From Romanomermis culicivorax (taxonomy: Eukaryota; Nematoda; Enoplea; Mermithida; Mermithidae), in assembly GCA_963922205.1 (NCBI GenBank), contig CAWUHX010000171.1, positions 62,001 through 126,000 on the forward strand: a DNA stretch of 64,000 bases. The letters are read 5' to 3'. A model generated the notes under the pieces. That model made no database searches, was not told the origin of the DNA, and saw nothing but the letters and a program-made list of their open reading frames with translations. Of the stretch, positions 11,629-21,769 are shown piece after piece. Each line of letters starts with the position of its first letter. Position 1 is the stretch's first letter. A program made the translations under genes and the position numbers.

Positions 11629-13761
11629 CTACCCAGTTAATTTATACAATGGTTCAGCATGTTTAGCTAAACCCAGTATGAACTTCTTACACCACTGCAA
11701 CATACCTAAAAACCTTTGCAGTTTACGTTTAGACTCTGGGAATGGGAAATCATTTATAGCTTTGACCTTTTTTGGATCTGGGGAAACTCCATCCGAATTT
11801 AAGATATGTCCTAAAAAATGAACTCTCTCAGGCAGAAATTCACACTTCTCCGGCTTCAAGGTCAAATGAGCCTTTCTTAGAGCTTGCAGGACTAGCTCTA
11901 GATTAACTAGGCGTTCCTCAAACGTATTTGAGAACACAATTATATCGTCTATATAAACTAGACAGATTTTCCAAACATATGGATGCAAAACTCTTTCCAT
12001 CATACGCTGGAATTCGGCTGGCGCATTCTTTAGGCCAAAGGGCATGACTTTAAATTGATAAAGTCCTTCTTGGCATATGAAAGCAGTTTTCTCTTTGCTT
12101 TCTTCATCCATTGGCACTTGCCAATATCCTGATTTGAGATCTAAGGTAGTATAAAACTTGGCTTTACCTAAACAGTCTAGATAGTCATCCATTCTAGGAA
12201 TGGGATACTCATCATCCTTGGTAACATCATTTATACCCCTAAAGTCCACTACTGGTCGCTTGGTACCATCCTTTTTACCTACAAGGAATAACGGAGCTGC
12301 CCAAGGCGACTTTGATGGCTCAATTACACCCTTTTTGAGCATATCTTGCACATGCTCATGAACATGTGGCCGTAAATTTATAGCAGTCCTGTGGTACCTT
12401 CTTGCCACAGGGGCCGCATCGCCTGTATTGATTTTACAGGTCAGGTAGGGTGTAGTAGTTGGCGGATCATTGGGCAAGCTGAACACGTCTCTATATTTTG
12501 CGAGACATCGTAGAGCTTGTTCCAATTGCTCTGATGGTATGTTGGATTTAGCCAGCATATTGTACAAAGCTTCCTTGAATGCTTTCTCATCCGATTGAGG
12601 AGCTTCAGGTCTAGCTTGAACTGCACAAGTTTGCAGCTTCTCAAGATCCTCAACTATCTTCCCCTTGAGTTGATCTTGGTTATCAGTATCACACAACACT
12701 GAATTAGTATGGCCAATTATTTGATTTCTTTTCAAATGGCATCCTGATCCTGTGTTGTTGGATACCATAACAACAAAATCATCTTTTGTACCATCTACTA
12801 TGGTACTATCAATGTGGAACCTTTCTTCATTCTCTTCAGACTCTATTATGATTCCATTAAGGTGATTTTCGCCTACCTTATCCCAAAGTTTTGCCCTCAG
12901 AAGTATATCAGTACCACTAGGTAAATAGATGGGATTTACACTCACCACTGGCACCGAAACCTTTAGCAGGCAAATCTTTGGCTGATATTGGTCGGCGACG
13001 CTCATTGTGGATTCCGTGGCGCTCGTGGTCATGACCTCTCCACAATTCGATTGGGGCTGGTCCAGCGTCACGTATATCCACTGCTGACGGTTGTTGAGCG
13101 TCATCGTCCTATTCCTGAAATCTATTATGGCTCCTACCTGAGGATGAGCCAAAAAGTCCGTACCCACAATAACATTTTCACCTGCTTCAGGAATTACAAT
13201 TGCTTTAACGGGGAACTGTCCACACAATGTATCCATCCTAAATTGGATATACCCATGGGCTTGGACTGTCTTACCATTGGCTACAGTAACATTTAATATC
13301 CTTGGATATTCAGTGTAATCTGGGCCCAAAGTTTCTTTCAGAAACTTAGCCGACATGACAGTACACTGAGCTCCTGTGTCAATTAAAGCCATTGTCTTAC
13401 GACCTCCTGTAACAACCTCAATGTGGAATGGGGCTGTTCTGGGGTACGTATCCAGCAAATGTTGTTCCTGAGGACTAGCTGGTGTGCCTCTCCTTACTAC
13501 TTGTACTGATGGTACTACAGGTTGTGGTGCAATTGCATTCATTTGCACAATACTACCTAATACAACATTTGGGCAATTCACTCTCTGATTTACTTCACCT
13601 AAAGGACTCATTTGTGATTGCCTTGCAACCATAACACTCGAATAGTCCTTCTGGGGTGGCTGATTTGTGAATTGACCCTGCTGAAGAGTCTGATTTGGTC
13701 CCATAATAGCCTGAGGCGGCTGAGGATGCTGTAATGCAGCTTGCTGTTGGTACTGCTGCAT
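11629..13761 (-). CDS. Gypsy Pol: aspartic protease and reverse transcriptase
   Basis: 710 codons. Residues 1-40 are Gln-rich. The protease has ALIDTGAQC at about 125-133 (catalytic DTG at 128-130) and the flap-side motif VIVGTDFL near 195. The reverse transcriptase occupies about 430-710: GVIEPSKSPWAAPLFLVGKK, then VVDFRGINDVT, then LDLKSGYWQVPM, PFGLKNAPAEFQRMM and the catalytic LVYIDDIIVFS at about 601-611, followed by the thumb-side FLGHILNSDGV. All catalytic residues I can check are present. The frame ends at a TAG (11629-11631) in the connection region, and homology continues in the same frame beyond it, so this stop is a mutation. Confidence 0.92.
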   Translation of the reverse strand: MQQYQQQAALQHPQPPQAIMGPNQTLQQGQFTNQPPQKDYSSVMVARQSQMSPLGEVNQRVNCPNVVLGSIVQMNAIAPQPVVPSVQVVRRGTPASPQEQHLLDTYPRTAPFHIEVVTGGRKTMALIDTGAQCTVMSAKFLKETLGPDYTEYPRILNVTVANGKTVQAHGYIQFRMDTLCGQFPVKAIVIPEAGENVIVGTDFLAHPQVGAIIDFRNRTMTLNNRQQWIYVTLDQPQSNCGEVMTTSATESTMSVADQYQPKICLLKVSVPVVSVNPIYLPSGTDILLRAKLWDKVGENHLNGIIIESEENEERFHIDSTIVDGTKDDFVVMVSNNTGSGCHLKRNQIIGHTNSVLCDTDNQDQLKGKIVEDLEKLQTCAVQARPEAPQSDEKAFKEALYNMLAKSNIPSEQLEQALRCLAKYRDVFSLPNDPPTTTPYLTCKINTGDAAPVARRYHRTAINLRPHVHEHVQDMLKKGVIEPSKSPWAAPLFLVGKKDGTKRPVVDFRGINDVTKDDEYPIPRMDDYLDCLGKAKFYTTLDLKSGYWQVPMDEESKEKTAFICQEGLYQFKVMPFGLKNAPAEFQRMMERVLHPYVWKICLVYIDDIIVFSNTFEERLVNLELVLQALRKAHLTLKPEKCEFLPERVHFLGHILNSDGVSPDPKKVKAINDFPFPESKRKLQRFLGMLQWCKKFILGLAKHAEPLYKLTG

Positions 13762-14226
13762 CTATTGGAACTGCTTCTGCAGCTCCTTCTGCTTTTTAAA
13801 CTCCAGAAATTCATTATAATCTGAATTCCGTTGGTAACTCTCGTGGCTATCCTGATAACCTGAATAGCCTATATTATAAGCACCTCTGCCTCTACTGTTG
13901 AAATTGGCATTAGGGTAACCTCCTCTTCCTCTATAGTTACCTCTAGCAAAATTGTTGAAGCCTCCCCTGTTGAAGGTAGGGAAGCTGGCTCTGCCTCTGC
14001 TCCTGCGCTCGGACAATACTCTCAATGTCCTGCAGTCTGCAGTATTATGTGTTATGTTCTTATGGAACTCACACCATGGCTTTGTCGGATCTCGGGAAAC
14101 TTGACCTCCCTGACTGGTACTAGGTATGGCCACATCAGACCGATTTTCCGCTTGCCTGTTATCAACCTTTTGCTGGAGCTGGTCGAACCTTTCGACCAGT
14201 TGTACCATCTCTTTAGAAATTTTCAA
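13762..14226 (-). CDS. Nucleocapsid zinc-knuckle segment of the gypsy element
   Basis: 154 codons; the apparent first codon is TTG and not a real start, so this is a continuation of Gag. It contains [14 protein letters not shown], a CxxH-x4-H-x4-C knuckle-like motif, followed by an RGG-rich stretch ([11 protein letters not shown]) expected of an RNA-binding nucleocapsid. It ends with TAG at 13762-13764, and the next codon starts the protease-RT frame without any shift. Bypass of that one stop would give a Gag-Pol fusion. Confidence 0.7.
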   Translation of the reverse strand: MKISKEMVQLVERFDQLQQKVDNRQAENRSDVAIPSTSQGGQVSRDPTKPWCEFHKNITHNTADCRTLRVLSERRSRGRASFPTFNRGGFNNFARGNYRGRGGYPNANFNSRGRGAYNIGYSGYQDSHESYQRNSDYNEFLEFKKQKELQKQFQ

Positions 14227-15443
14227 TAGAAGAGATTCTTTCTTACCTTTTCGGTCTGAGCCCTAGGGGCTTCCCGAACTGGAATCTCCTCTATCTCAGG
14301 AGAATCACTCCTTGACCTTTGGGTTTGGGCCTGTACCTGATTACCTACAGTTTGATATGGTTGCCGAAACCTTTGTCTCTGGCCTTGTTGATACCCTTCT
14401 GACTGGTTCCTAGCAACTACGGCAATTTCAGGATCATGCCCACTAGGCATACCTACTTCATTAATTACAATAGGATCCTGTTGTGTACCCTTAGGTCCAT
14501 ATCCCTGAAAGGCATTCCTATATCTACGTTCAATGTCATGAACTTCAACTGCTAGGTCATACCAAGTTCTAAAGGTATGTTTTGAATTCTTAAGTTCAGA
14601 CTGGAACGTGGGGTCACTCTTATATATGAAGGTGTCAATGATCAGTCTCTGTTTAGACTGATAGTCCAAATCACCTTTGACTAGTTCCACTAATATACTG
14701 ACCCTTTTTAAAAACTCGACGGCCTGTTCATTGGGTCTTTGCTGTATCTCAAATAATTCCCTGGTTAACATTTCCAGGTTACATTCAGGCGCAAAGACAT
14801 TTATAATGGCTCTCCTGGCCTCCCTATAGGTCATGTTGTCTCCTGCAACAGCCTTCGGTCTACCTTTGGAAAGCCTCAGCAGTGCTTCATACTTGGCTGA
14901 TTCGGGTGTATCCCTACGGAATTCCCCTTCAAGTGCTGTTAAGAAGCTAAGCACCTGCTGATTTACCATACCCTCATCTAAAAGTTTGGGTAACACACCT
15001 TTAACGATATTCCTGACTACAATCTCTTGTGCCAAATTATTTGATGGCACTTCCCTCTGATCATAAGCTGCTGTTAATACTGGATCAAGATCAGAGTTCA
15101 GGGATTGCAGCATAACCCTATTTGGATCTCGTTGAGGTGGTACACCTCCTTGATATGATGGCATATTGTCTTTGTCAAACCTGTAATCCCTATATGGGAA
15201 ACATGCCAATTGATCTGGTCTAAGGGTATTTGGATCAACTATATTTCCTCCACCATCATAGACCACTCTAGTTAAAGTTGGATGCTGCGAAGCTATCTGA
15301 TTTTGATTCCTGAAGTCTGCTGCTTGCTCAGCTCCTTCGAATCGAAGATCTCTAGCTGGACCTCTCCAACTTTTGGGCTCAAAGTTAAGCCTTTGCCCTT
15401 CATCAATATCAGGCCTATTACTAGGCCCTGCGCCTGCACTCAT
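14223..15443 (-). CDS. Gag capsid-like ORF of the gypsy element
   Basis: 406 codons from ATG at 15443. The central part (about residues 120-310) is helical with [18 protein letters not shown] and [12 protein letters not shown], matching the retrotransposon Gag capsid pattern of an alpha-helical core with a conserved E-x-A-x-x-F-x-x-R-type helix. The C-terminus is Gln/Arg-rich. It ends at TGA 14223-14225; the zinc-knuckle segment continues in another frame, so Gag is split here. Near the frame change (14240-14255) there is a run that also resembles a splice donor (AAG|GTAAGA), so mutation, frameshifting and splicing are all possible. Confidence 0.75.
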   Translation of the reverse strand: MSAGAGPSNRPDIDEGQRLNFEPKSWRGPARDLRFEGAEQAADFRNQNQIASQHPTLTRVVYDGGGNIVDPNTLRPDQLACFPYRDYRFDKDNMPSYQGGVPPQRDPNRVMLQSLNSDLDPVLTAAYDQREVPSNNLAQEIVVRNIVKGVLPKLLDEGMVNQQVLSFLTALEGEFRRDTPESAKYEALLRLSKGRPKAVAGDNMTYREARRAIINVFAPECNLEMLTRELFEIQQRPNEQAVEFLKRVSILVELVKGDLDYQSKQRLIIDTFIYKSDPTFQSELKNSKHTFRTWYDLAVEVHDIERRYRNAFQGYGPKGTQQDPIVINEVGMPSGHDPEIAVVARNQSEGYQQGQRQRFRQPYQTVGNQVQAQTQRSRSDSPEIEEIPVREAPRAQTEKVRKNLFY

Positions 15444-15512
15444 TTCAGCAGCGAGACGGTTGTCTCTTTCTGCACCCCTATTACATGGTCTAACCTGTCT
15501 ATACGGCTCCTG

Positions 15513-16100
15513 TCAGCGCCTGTCAGCTTCCCTTTTATTGCCCTCTGTGGCGGCATTCGCGATTATGTCAATCAAGGCTTCGACGGTCCCTTTCAATTCG
15601 CATAACTGCGTCGCCAACTCTTGATTGGACATCTCGGGAGCTCTTTCCTGCGGTTGGAATCGCTCTTGTTCCTGGGGAATCCTCTCTAATCGTTGATCGA
15701 TTTCGGGGTCCCTTTCTTCCAGATTTGGTCGAATTTCGGGCGTAATGACGTCCCTTTTTGGTCCTGCTAATTCGACCTTTGGCGGCAGTGACTTTTTGAA
15801 ATTTCGCTGCGGTGGTCCATTGGCGTCTGGGTTCGGATTCGCCGGGCCTGCCTCCTGCGGATCGATGGCAATCGCTGGTGGTGGTCGGTCAATTGGTACG
15901 CCTGCATCTTGAGGCGTAAAATGCATTGCATTCTGCTGCAATGGTTGAACCCTCGCGGGAGTTTGATCTGGGATCACTGGGTCCGGAGCAGCATGCCGTT
16001 GCTGATCTCCGTCTCCCAAATTGACTAGATTCCCAGCACTCCCCACTCTGGGTGGTGATCTATGCAAAGTATTACCTCTTGGTATCCTTTCATTAGGCAT
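15513..16100 (-). CDS. First ORF of the gypsy element (proline-rich gag leader)
   Basis: 195 codons starting ATG at 16100. The first two thirds are rich in Pro, Gln and Asn. The last part (MSNQELATQLCELKGTVEAL) looks like an amphipathic coiled coil. It plausibly forms the matrix-like N-terminus of Gag. It ends at a TGA inside a 10-bp tandem duplication (two copies of GCTGACAGG), yet the same frame continues into the capsid ORF that starts at 15443. Either the duplication created the stop or the two ORFs were always separate. Confidence 0.6.
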   Translation of the reverse strand: MPNERIPRGNTLHRSPPRVGSAGNLVNLGDGDQQRHAAPDPVIPDQTPARVQPLQQNAMHFTPQDAGVPIDRPPPAIAIDPQEAGPANPNPDANGPPQRNFKKSLPPKVELAGPKRDVITPEIRPNLEERDPEIDQRLERIPQEQERFQPQERAPEMSNQELATQLCELKGTVEALIDIIANAATEGNKREADRR

Positions 16101-16618
16101 TTTGAAACCTGCTAACTTTCGATAGTAGCCTGGAGGATTTTCTTTTCTCCTAGTCTGACTAGGAAGTTCCGTGGTAAGGAGTTAAAAGCCACCACTTGTT
16201 GTGCAGGTCTTTCCTTAAGAGGCGTAAGAAAAGATGGGGTCTGAACTGATCTGTTAGAACTGATCCCTTGGCTAAGCCTCAGTGATAGTGCAACAGTCCA
16301 GTTATCCCCAGACCTACAACAACAAAGATAAACTTTGTCCTAAATACGGGGGCCTTACCAAGGACCTCCACAGTCTCCTAGATGAGACAAGGAATCCCCT
16401 CAGGGATAAACTTACTGGGGTATAACCCGTAAGGGGTTTCCCAAAGCTTACCTGATGTAAGCCGGCGCCTGGGCCTCTGGCCCTCCGCCTTCGTCGATGC
16501 GAATAATCTAAGTGAATAAACGAATATATTAAACAATAAATCCGAGGAAATATGTAAAAAGAATGTGGGTAGACCACAGTAAATAATTTGTGAACAAAAC
16601 ACGTTGCTGGGGAAATTG
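16101..16618 (-). other. Gypsy 5' leader
   Basis: About 520 bases between the primer-binding site and the first ATG at 16100. Open frames here on both strands are short and show no family pattern, so I treat it as untranslated leader. Confidence 0.45.
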
Positions 16619-16633
16619 TATTTGGGGACGCCA
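16619..16633 (-). other. Putative primer-binding site
   Basis: TGGCGTCCCCAAATA read on the minus strand, lying between the candidate LTR and the gag leader. TGG at the start is expected for pairing with a tRNA CCA end. The priming tRNA is not identified. Confidence 0.4.
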
Positions 16634-16811
16634 GCAATTTAGCCAAAATATAATAAAAAACAAGAATATAGTGAACAATGATTTTCACTATCACTTTCGG
16701 TCTTTCTTTGGCGCTCCATTTCTATGCAAATGTCTGCGCCGCTGGTCGTCCCTTTCGTCGATTTGCATGTCCATTTCCCCACACGAATTGGCATCAACAG
16801 GGTGCCCAACA
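16634..16811 (-). repeat. Candidate short 5' LTR of the gypsy element
   Basis: On the minus strand the block begins TGTTGGGCACCC at 16811 and ends just before a primer-binding-site-like TGGCGTCCCC at 16633. That gives 178 bp, a length seen in some gypsy lineages. It holds two inverted octamer motifs (ATGCAAAT 16724-16731, ATTTGCAT 16761-16768). The right end is not a canonical CA and there is no second LTR to compare with, so the boundaries are provisional. Confidence 0.4.
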
Positions 16812-18250
16812 CTACCAAATCAAAGGCATACATTGAGAAAAACATGTCTTATCTGCATTGCAACTTTTATTTTGTTTTGTAAAGAATTTGAGCAGATCTC
16901 ACAGCATATTCGGCCAGAAGACATTTACCATTAAAACGTGATAAAAGAAAGTTTTATTGTTAACAGCTGAATCAGTTATCAAGCTCTGATATTTTCACAT
17001 TAGCTGAATCACTTCTGAAGCTGAGTCACTTATGGAGATTTGATATTTTCACATCAATAGATGTAGAATTTTATTGGCTTATGAATGAGCTACCATTTGT
17101 GAAAATATTATGAAAACTGCCTGACTGAGGTGCATCGAATATAGCATAAACGATTTGGTGGAGTTTCACCAGAGCGTTCTTAAGACATTTCATGGATGCC
17201 AATACGTCAGTTTGAAACATACAAAAAAAGCAGTTCTTTCATTATGATGATTGATAACTTACTGGGGTCAAGGAATCAACATTGTCCCAGCGAAATGATA
17301 GCTTCTTACAACCACATTGTATATCAGCACAATTTTGACAGCTTGTTTTGACAGATTATAAAGGACTGTGTTCTATTCCCATTAGAATATACCTTGAAAC
17401 CCTGTTAAGGGTCCAAGGAGCTTTTCCAAAGAAGCTGTGTGTTCAACTTACATTTTGAACTCAGACTAAACAATATGGTAAAGAGAATGTATTCAACCCA
17501 TAACTCTTACAATGACTAACATTTCAGATGTCCCATGGTGAAGCCTCAATAGCTGTTGGAGCTCACCTTGTAGTTACACTATTAGTTGATGGTGCAACAG
17601 GCTTTGAAAGGATAGTCTGAACTTCGAAATGGTGCTAATGAACAAGTTTTTGAGGACAATATTCCAATTTGTGAATGAACTGAACATTGTAGCTTTCCAT
17701 CAGAACATTTGTAGCTTGAATAATCTCCCAGAAACTTCTCCTTAAGCTCGAAAAGAATTTTGAATTTTTTCAGGAGAAAATTCTTTTTTCTTCACATGAT
17801 GGATGGACAGAAGATTAGGAGCAAAAGATGAGACTCAGTGTGATTACCCATATTTTAATGCAAAAAGTATGCAGTTTCATGAATCTGCTGCTTCAGAATG
17901 AAGAAAAATTCCAGGACATCGCAGTAAATGACAAATAGAAGATAATTTTGAACTGGAAGCTGAACAAGCAGGAATAAGAGCTACAGCTTTTTTGTGTATT
18001 TGAAAATGATGATTATAAGATTGTTATGATTGACCTTTAATCAAGAACAGCATCCCAAGGCAAGAAAAGTATTGCACTAAGGGAAAGCATCATCACCACT
18101 GACCTTATCCAGAAGACAGACATCAACATTAAGCCTACACTACCAGGCGAAACTAACCCTCAAAAATTCGCATCCGGGACCCATCCGGGTCCTGTCCAGG
18201 TTGCATCCGGAACACGTCTTTTTCGGCAGCACAAAGAAAACTTTCATCTT
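16812..18250. other. No defined gene; decayed coding-like frames on plus strand
   Basis: Around 17527-17620 and 17995-18240 the plus strand has coding-like stretches interrupted by stops (for example SHGEASIAVGAHLVV, and SRTASQGKKSIALRE followed by KFASGTHPGPVQVASGT). I cannot assign them. They may be an old transposon ORF ahead of the recombinase copy at 19-21.7 kb. 16812-17520 shows nothing. Confidence 0.25.
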
Positions 18251-19045
18251 TCTTAGTAATTGACATTCATGCAATAACTGTCAATCATAGTTCTTTCATA
18301 ATGTGTAGTGGATATGCACTTTGTTTTGACCTACAGTATGACAACAGTTGACCTTTGGTTTATATCTGGTAAATAATGTGTGCTTTCCATAGGGAGATAA
18401 GAAGGAAGCCTCAGCAAAATTCTTGGGCTTTGTGTGACACAAGCACATGGCCTGTCAATTTTATTGTCGGTATGGTGTGCTTTTCGTGTCCTGGACGCGA
18501 CCGGCATGGACGGTTATATTCGCCTGGTAGTGTAGCACAATGTCATGCCAGAATAACAATACAAATCCTTAGTGATAAGAAAAGGCTATATCAATTGTGT
18601 ATATCCTGTGTTGTTGTTATCACATGGTGTATATGATTCTCTTCAGAATAATCCAGTTTTTTGTCACTATTCTTTTGTTTAGAACTGTCTTGAGATTAGC
18701 CACAAAAGAATTATGGAGTGAATTCAATTTTTTTTTCCTCTAGAGGCTGAAAAAGCTTTTCAACATTATTACTTGGGTGGAATGTATTTGTGGTAAGTAT
18801 ACTTTTTATTTAGAGCTTTATAGTGGCTATCTGGGCCTGTTCAGAAAGAGTAATTAAGCATAGTGCACTTCTGAAGCTCTGCCCACACAGACACATGCTT
18901 GTTGTTTGGTCTCACACAGTGAGATTGTTTGGCTTGATTTTTATACAGTTGTCCATTGGGTTGTGTTTCTTAATGATTGCTTTTATTTGTTTTCGTAGTA
19001 TAGCCTTCCCATAGTATTTTGATCACCTAACCAAAATAAAATTAA
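18251..19045. other. No feature seen
   Basis: Open frames such as 18376-18636 lack any recognisable motif, copy elsewhere in the window or splice context. Confidence 0.4.
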
Positions 19046-19945
19046 ATGTCTGGCACCCCAATAAAAAATGGCCTAATAATTGTTGGGTTCCCCAATTTTA
19101 ATTATTTACATGGAGTCGTTCCATATAGGAGTCAAAACTTTGACAATAGCATTTCTTGCAATTTTGAATTTATCCAAACAAAGGAGTTCATGTTTATTCA
19201 ATGTTGCAAAATTATGAAAAGGGACAGGCGAAAAAAAGGGGAAAAGTTGTATGCCCCATATAAGGACAAGATGCAACTAAAAAAGGGACAGGCGAAAACA
19301 ATCCATCGCATGGAAACTTGTCGAACATCTACTGACGATTTGGTTGACCATGATCATCCATGCCACTTGAAAGCAGCCATGGGAGCTGCTGGCTTGTATG
19401 AAAAGGTGTCATTTGTGCCCATTATTGAAAGAATATAAGGATGAAGGCATCGGCATGGAGTGTAAATCCAATGAGGCTACAGTTAATTATTATCAGCACC
19501 TTATATCTTCCGCGGAGCTCAATGCAGCTGATATTGCCCATGGTAGTAGGTGGTGATCTCTGATGAGAATTTCTCTGATTATTAATTCTTAAATCAGGAA
19601 AAAAATCAAACTAACTGTCCATTTGCAACAACTGTTGTGGTAATTCAAGATTTACTATGTAGGCTTTAAAGACAACATTGCCGTGCTTATAAGATCAATT
19701 TATGCTGTATCCAAAAATTATACTTTGTGTTCAAATTATTCTTCAGCTCTTCGGACATTCGTCGACTTCAACAAAGCCCAGTCGATGACAACTTTTGCGA
19801 TGTTAAATGTGTTGGAGACCAAACTGGGCAAGTGGTGCTCATGACAACGTTCCTTGGGGGAATATATAGATCAGTAGGGATGCTTTTGATGGTGACAAGG
19901 TCGTATCATTTCTTTCTCCACATTGTTGATGACATTACTTTGTAA
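19046..19945 (+). pseudogene. Possible upstream exons of the tyrosine-recombinase-like gene
   Basis: 19200-19438 encodes a Lys/Arg-rich stretch (KRDRRKKGEKLYAPYKDK) and then a His/Cys-containing segment. A further frame at 19745-19945 follows a good acceptor-like TTCTTCAG at 19738-19745. They lie in the right place and orientation to be N-terminal exons of the gene at 19991-21744, and a basic N-terminus would suit a DNA-binding protein. No family motif confirms this. Confidence 0.25.
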
Positions 19946-19990
19946 CCAGCATTACACAGGGCTAATAGCTTAAAACTTTCTCTTGTTCAG

Positions 19991-21744
19991 ATTGCATCGT
20001 GCAAAAAAACCAATTTTACCACCTGCATTGTATAGGAATTGCTTACAATTCCGATGCAGCAATGAAATGCATGACAAATTAGTTCAAATTTATCACAAAG
20101 TGCCAGATTTTTTGATGAATGATTACACCTTGGTTCTAGACTATATAATCATTGGATTGCTGTTTTCAAACGCAGCACGGCCAGAAATGATTTATAAGGC
20201 CAGAATGGTAAAGTCGCATTCCTGCAAGTAGGGGAATGAAGTTTACTATTCAATAAAAGTGCCCGACGCTAAAAAGGGCCAGATTAATGCAATGGTAATG
20301 TCATTAGATGATTATTCCAGGTTCCCTGATTACCATGAAGTGCACAGGGTTGTAGCATTAGAGAATGGATACATTGACAATCACCAGTATATGTTAGTTT
20401 TGTTTGTGCATCGACTAACCTACCATATTAGCCAAAACTTAAAAAAAATCATGGTAAATAAAAATAAATGTCCCCCTCCGCAATGTGTATGAGTATGCGG
20501 GCAACTAATCTAATATGAGTCTCATTACAAGGGTCCACCTGCATTCTTGTGCATATTCCTATGGTTTTAATAAAAAATTTGCATCTAAAACTTGATTAAA
20601 ACTGTAATAACTCTCTGCTTTCTAGGTTTCTAGGGGCTTCAAGCCTTTGCTCACCTACAAAGTACGCCCAGCTAGTTGACCAGCTCACGCATGGAATTTT
20701 TCAATTGCTTTTTGGTAGCAGAAAGCAGTGATGCCCAACTGGGCTCCCCGTACCCGGCCACTCAAATATGACATCTTTGAAAGAATATGGTAGGTAGTTT
20801 CTCATTGTTGTAATGAGCACTCATTCATCTTGCCTTCAAACAAGTTGGCTTCTTTCTCGAATTATCAAACTTGACATTTGAATTCAACTATGATGTGATT
20901 TTCTAAAACAATAAGTTGTCAAATTTAGCTCAAAGAGCCAAACTGCTTTGGTGGCATAGACAAATGAGTACTCATGCATAGGCTTAAACCTTTTGAAATT
21001 AAACTTTCAGACACTATAATGATGAAGCCTCAGTTGAGTCGTACCTCCATTTGTGAAGAATAGAAGAAAATGATGAGAAGCTGCTTCTTGAAATATATGA
21101 TGACTTGGAAGTCAATTTAGAAACCGAAAAATGTACCAAAGAGGCAGAAGCTCTTGAGCAACAAATTATTGCTGAGCCCCAGATTTCTACTGAAAAGAGG
21201 GCTTTTGGTTCAAAAATTATTTTACAAAAACATCAAACGCCTTTCAAGTCATTCTTCGTCCCCTAACCCGGGAACCAGCAGATGGAGATGAATGAGATCA
21301 GTCCAAAGACTACAAAAAACAGAAACTGGGGAGACCACCTAGGGACTACAGAGATGGCTGGAAGTTTTACATCGAATCATATTTAATGCACAAATTTGAC
21401 AGCACAAAATTGCCATTGGGGCATGACGATATGGACCTTTTTATACCTGTAAAATAATATTTTTTCTCTCTGACTAGAAATATAAATTGTTATAATTTCA
21501 GAAAAAAATCTTGATCGAAAACAGGGAGCCCCAAGCTCTTAACAAATTGTGCCACAAAGTTTACAACATGATCAGGCGATACTTTTCAGCAATGCAATAC
21601 ATTGCTCTGATGCACTTTTGCAAGAAGGAAAAAATAGTAAAATTTGAATCGGACAGTGACCTCGAAGGTCACTTACAAGAAGTGGTCGCATATTCTCAAC
21701 ATTACATTGATGAAACCACAGAAGAATCAAATAGTGTTCTTTAA
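19991..21744 (+). pseudogene. Tyrosine-recombinase-like gene, copy 1 (multi-exon, decayed)
   Basis: Likely exons: 19991-20451, 20634-20789, 21014-21448 and 21502-21744, bounded by matching GT/AG sites; the last intron is 53 bp. Exon one, broken by TAG 20229-20231, has the pattern AARPEMIY (candidate box A Arg), a hairpin with VPDAKKG (candidate active-site Lys), MVMSLDDYSRFPDYHEVHR and LTYHISQNLKKIM. This order resembles the C-terminal catalytic half of animal tyrosine recombinase-like proteins. Exon two has GFKPLLTYKVRPAS, a candidate box B region. Exon three is acidic coiled coil, then LGRPPRDYRDGWKFYIES. Exon four contains ENREPQALNKLCHKVYNMI, similar in layout to a small helical domain at the end of such proteins. 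No active-site Tyr can be placed. It could be a Crypton-like transposase or a domesticated relative. Confidence 0.5.
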
Positions 21745-21769
21745 ATCACTTGCATTAAAGGATAAAATT

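Larger units (their letters stand above)
11237..16811 (-). mobile_element. Ty3/gypsy LTR retrotransposon, 3'-truncated
   Basis: Minus-strand order: candidate 5' LTR, primer-binding site, leader, a proline-rich ORF, capsid-like gag, zinc knuckle, protease, reverse transcriptase and the first part of RNase H. The protease-RT-RNase H order with a YIDD catalytic box is the Ty3/gypsy type. The sequence ends within RNase H near 11240; integrase and the 3' LTR are absent. Reading is broken by TGA at 15513-15515, a frame change near 14223-14250, TAG at 13762-13764 and TAG at 11629-11631. This is the most intact element in the window and probably one of the younger ones. Confidence 0.92.

Noticed and set aside
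960-15515. Alternative genetic code (frequent in-frame TAG/TGA)
   Set aside because: The stops fall at positions where relatives would carry mixed residues such as Arg, Tyr or Lys, and they coexist with frameshifts and lost catalytic residues. That is decay, not reassignment.
16314-16694. Overlapping open frames in the gypsy leader
   Set aside because: They lie between the primer-binding site and gag ATG, have no retroelement motif and overlap each other.
18170-18235. GC-rich CATCCGGG repeats as a structured RNA or terminator
   Set aside because: Short direct and imperfect inverted words only; no convincing fold and no second copy.
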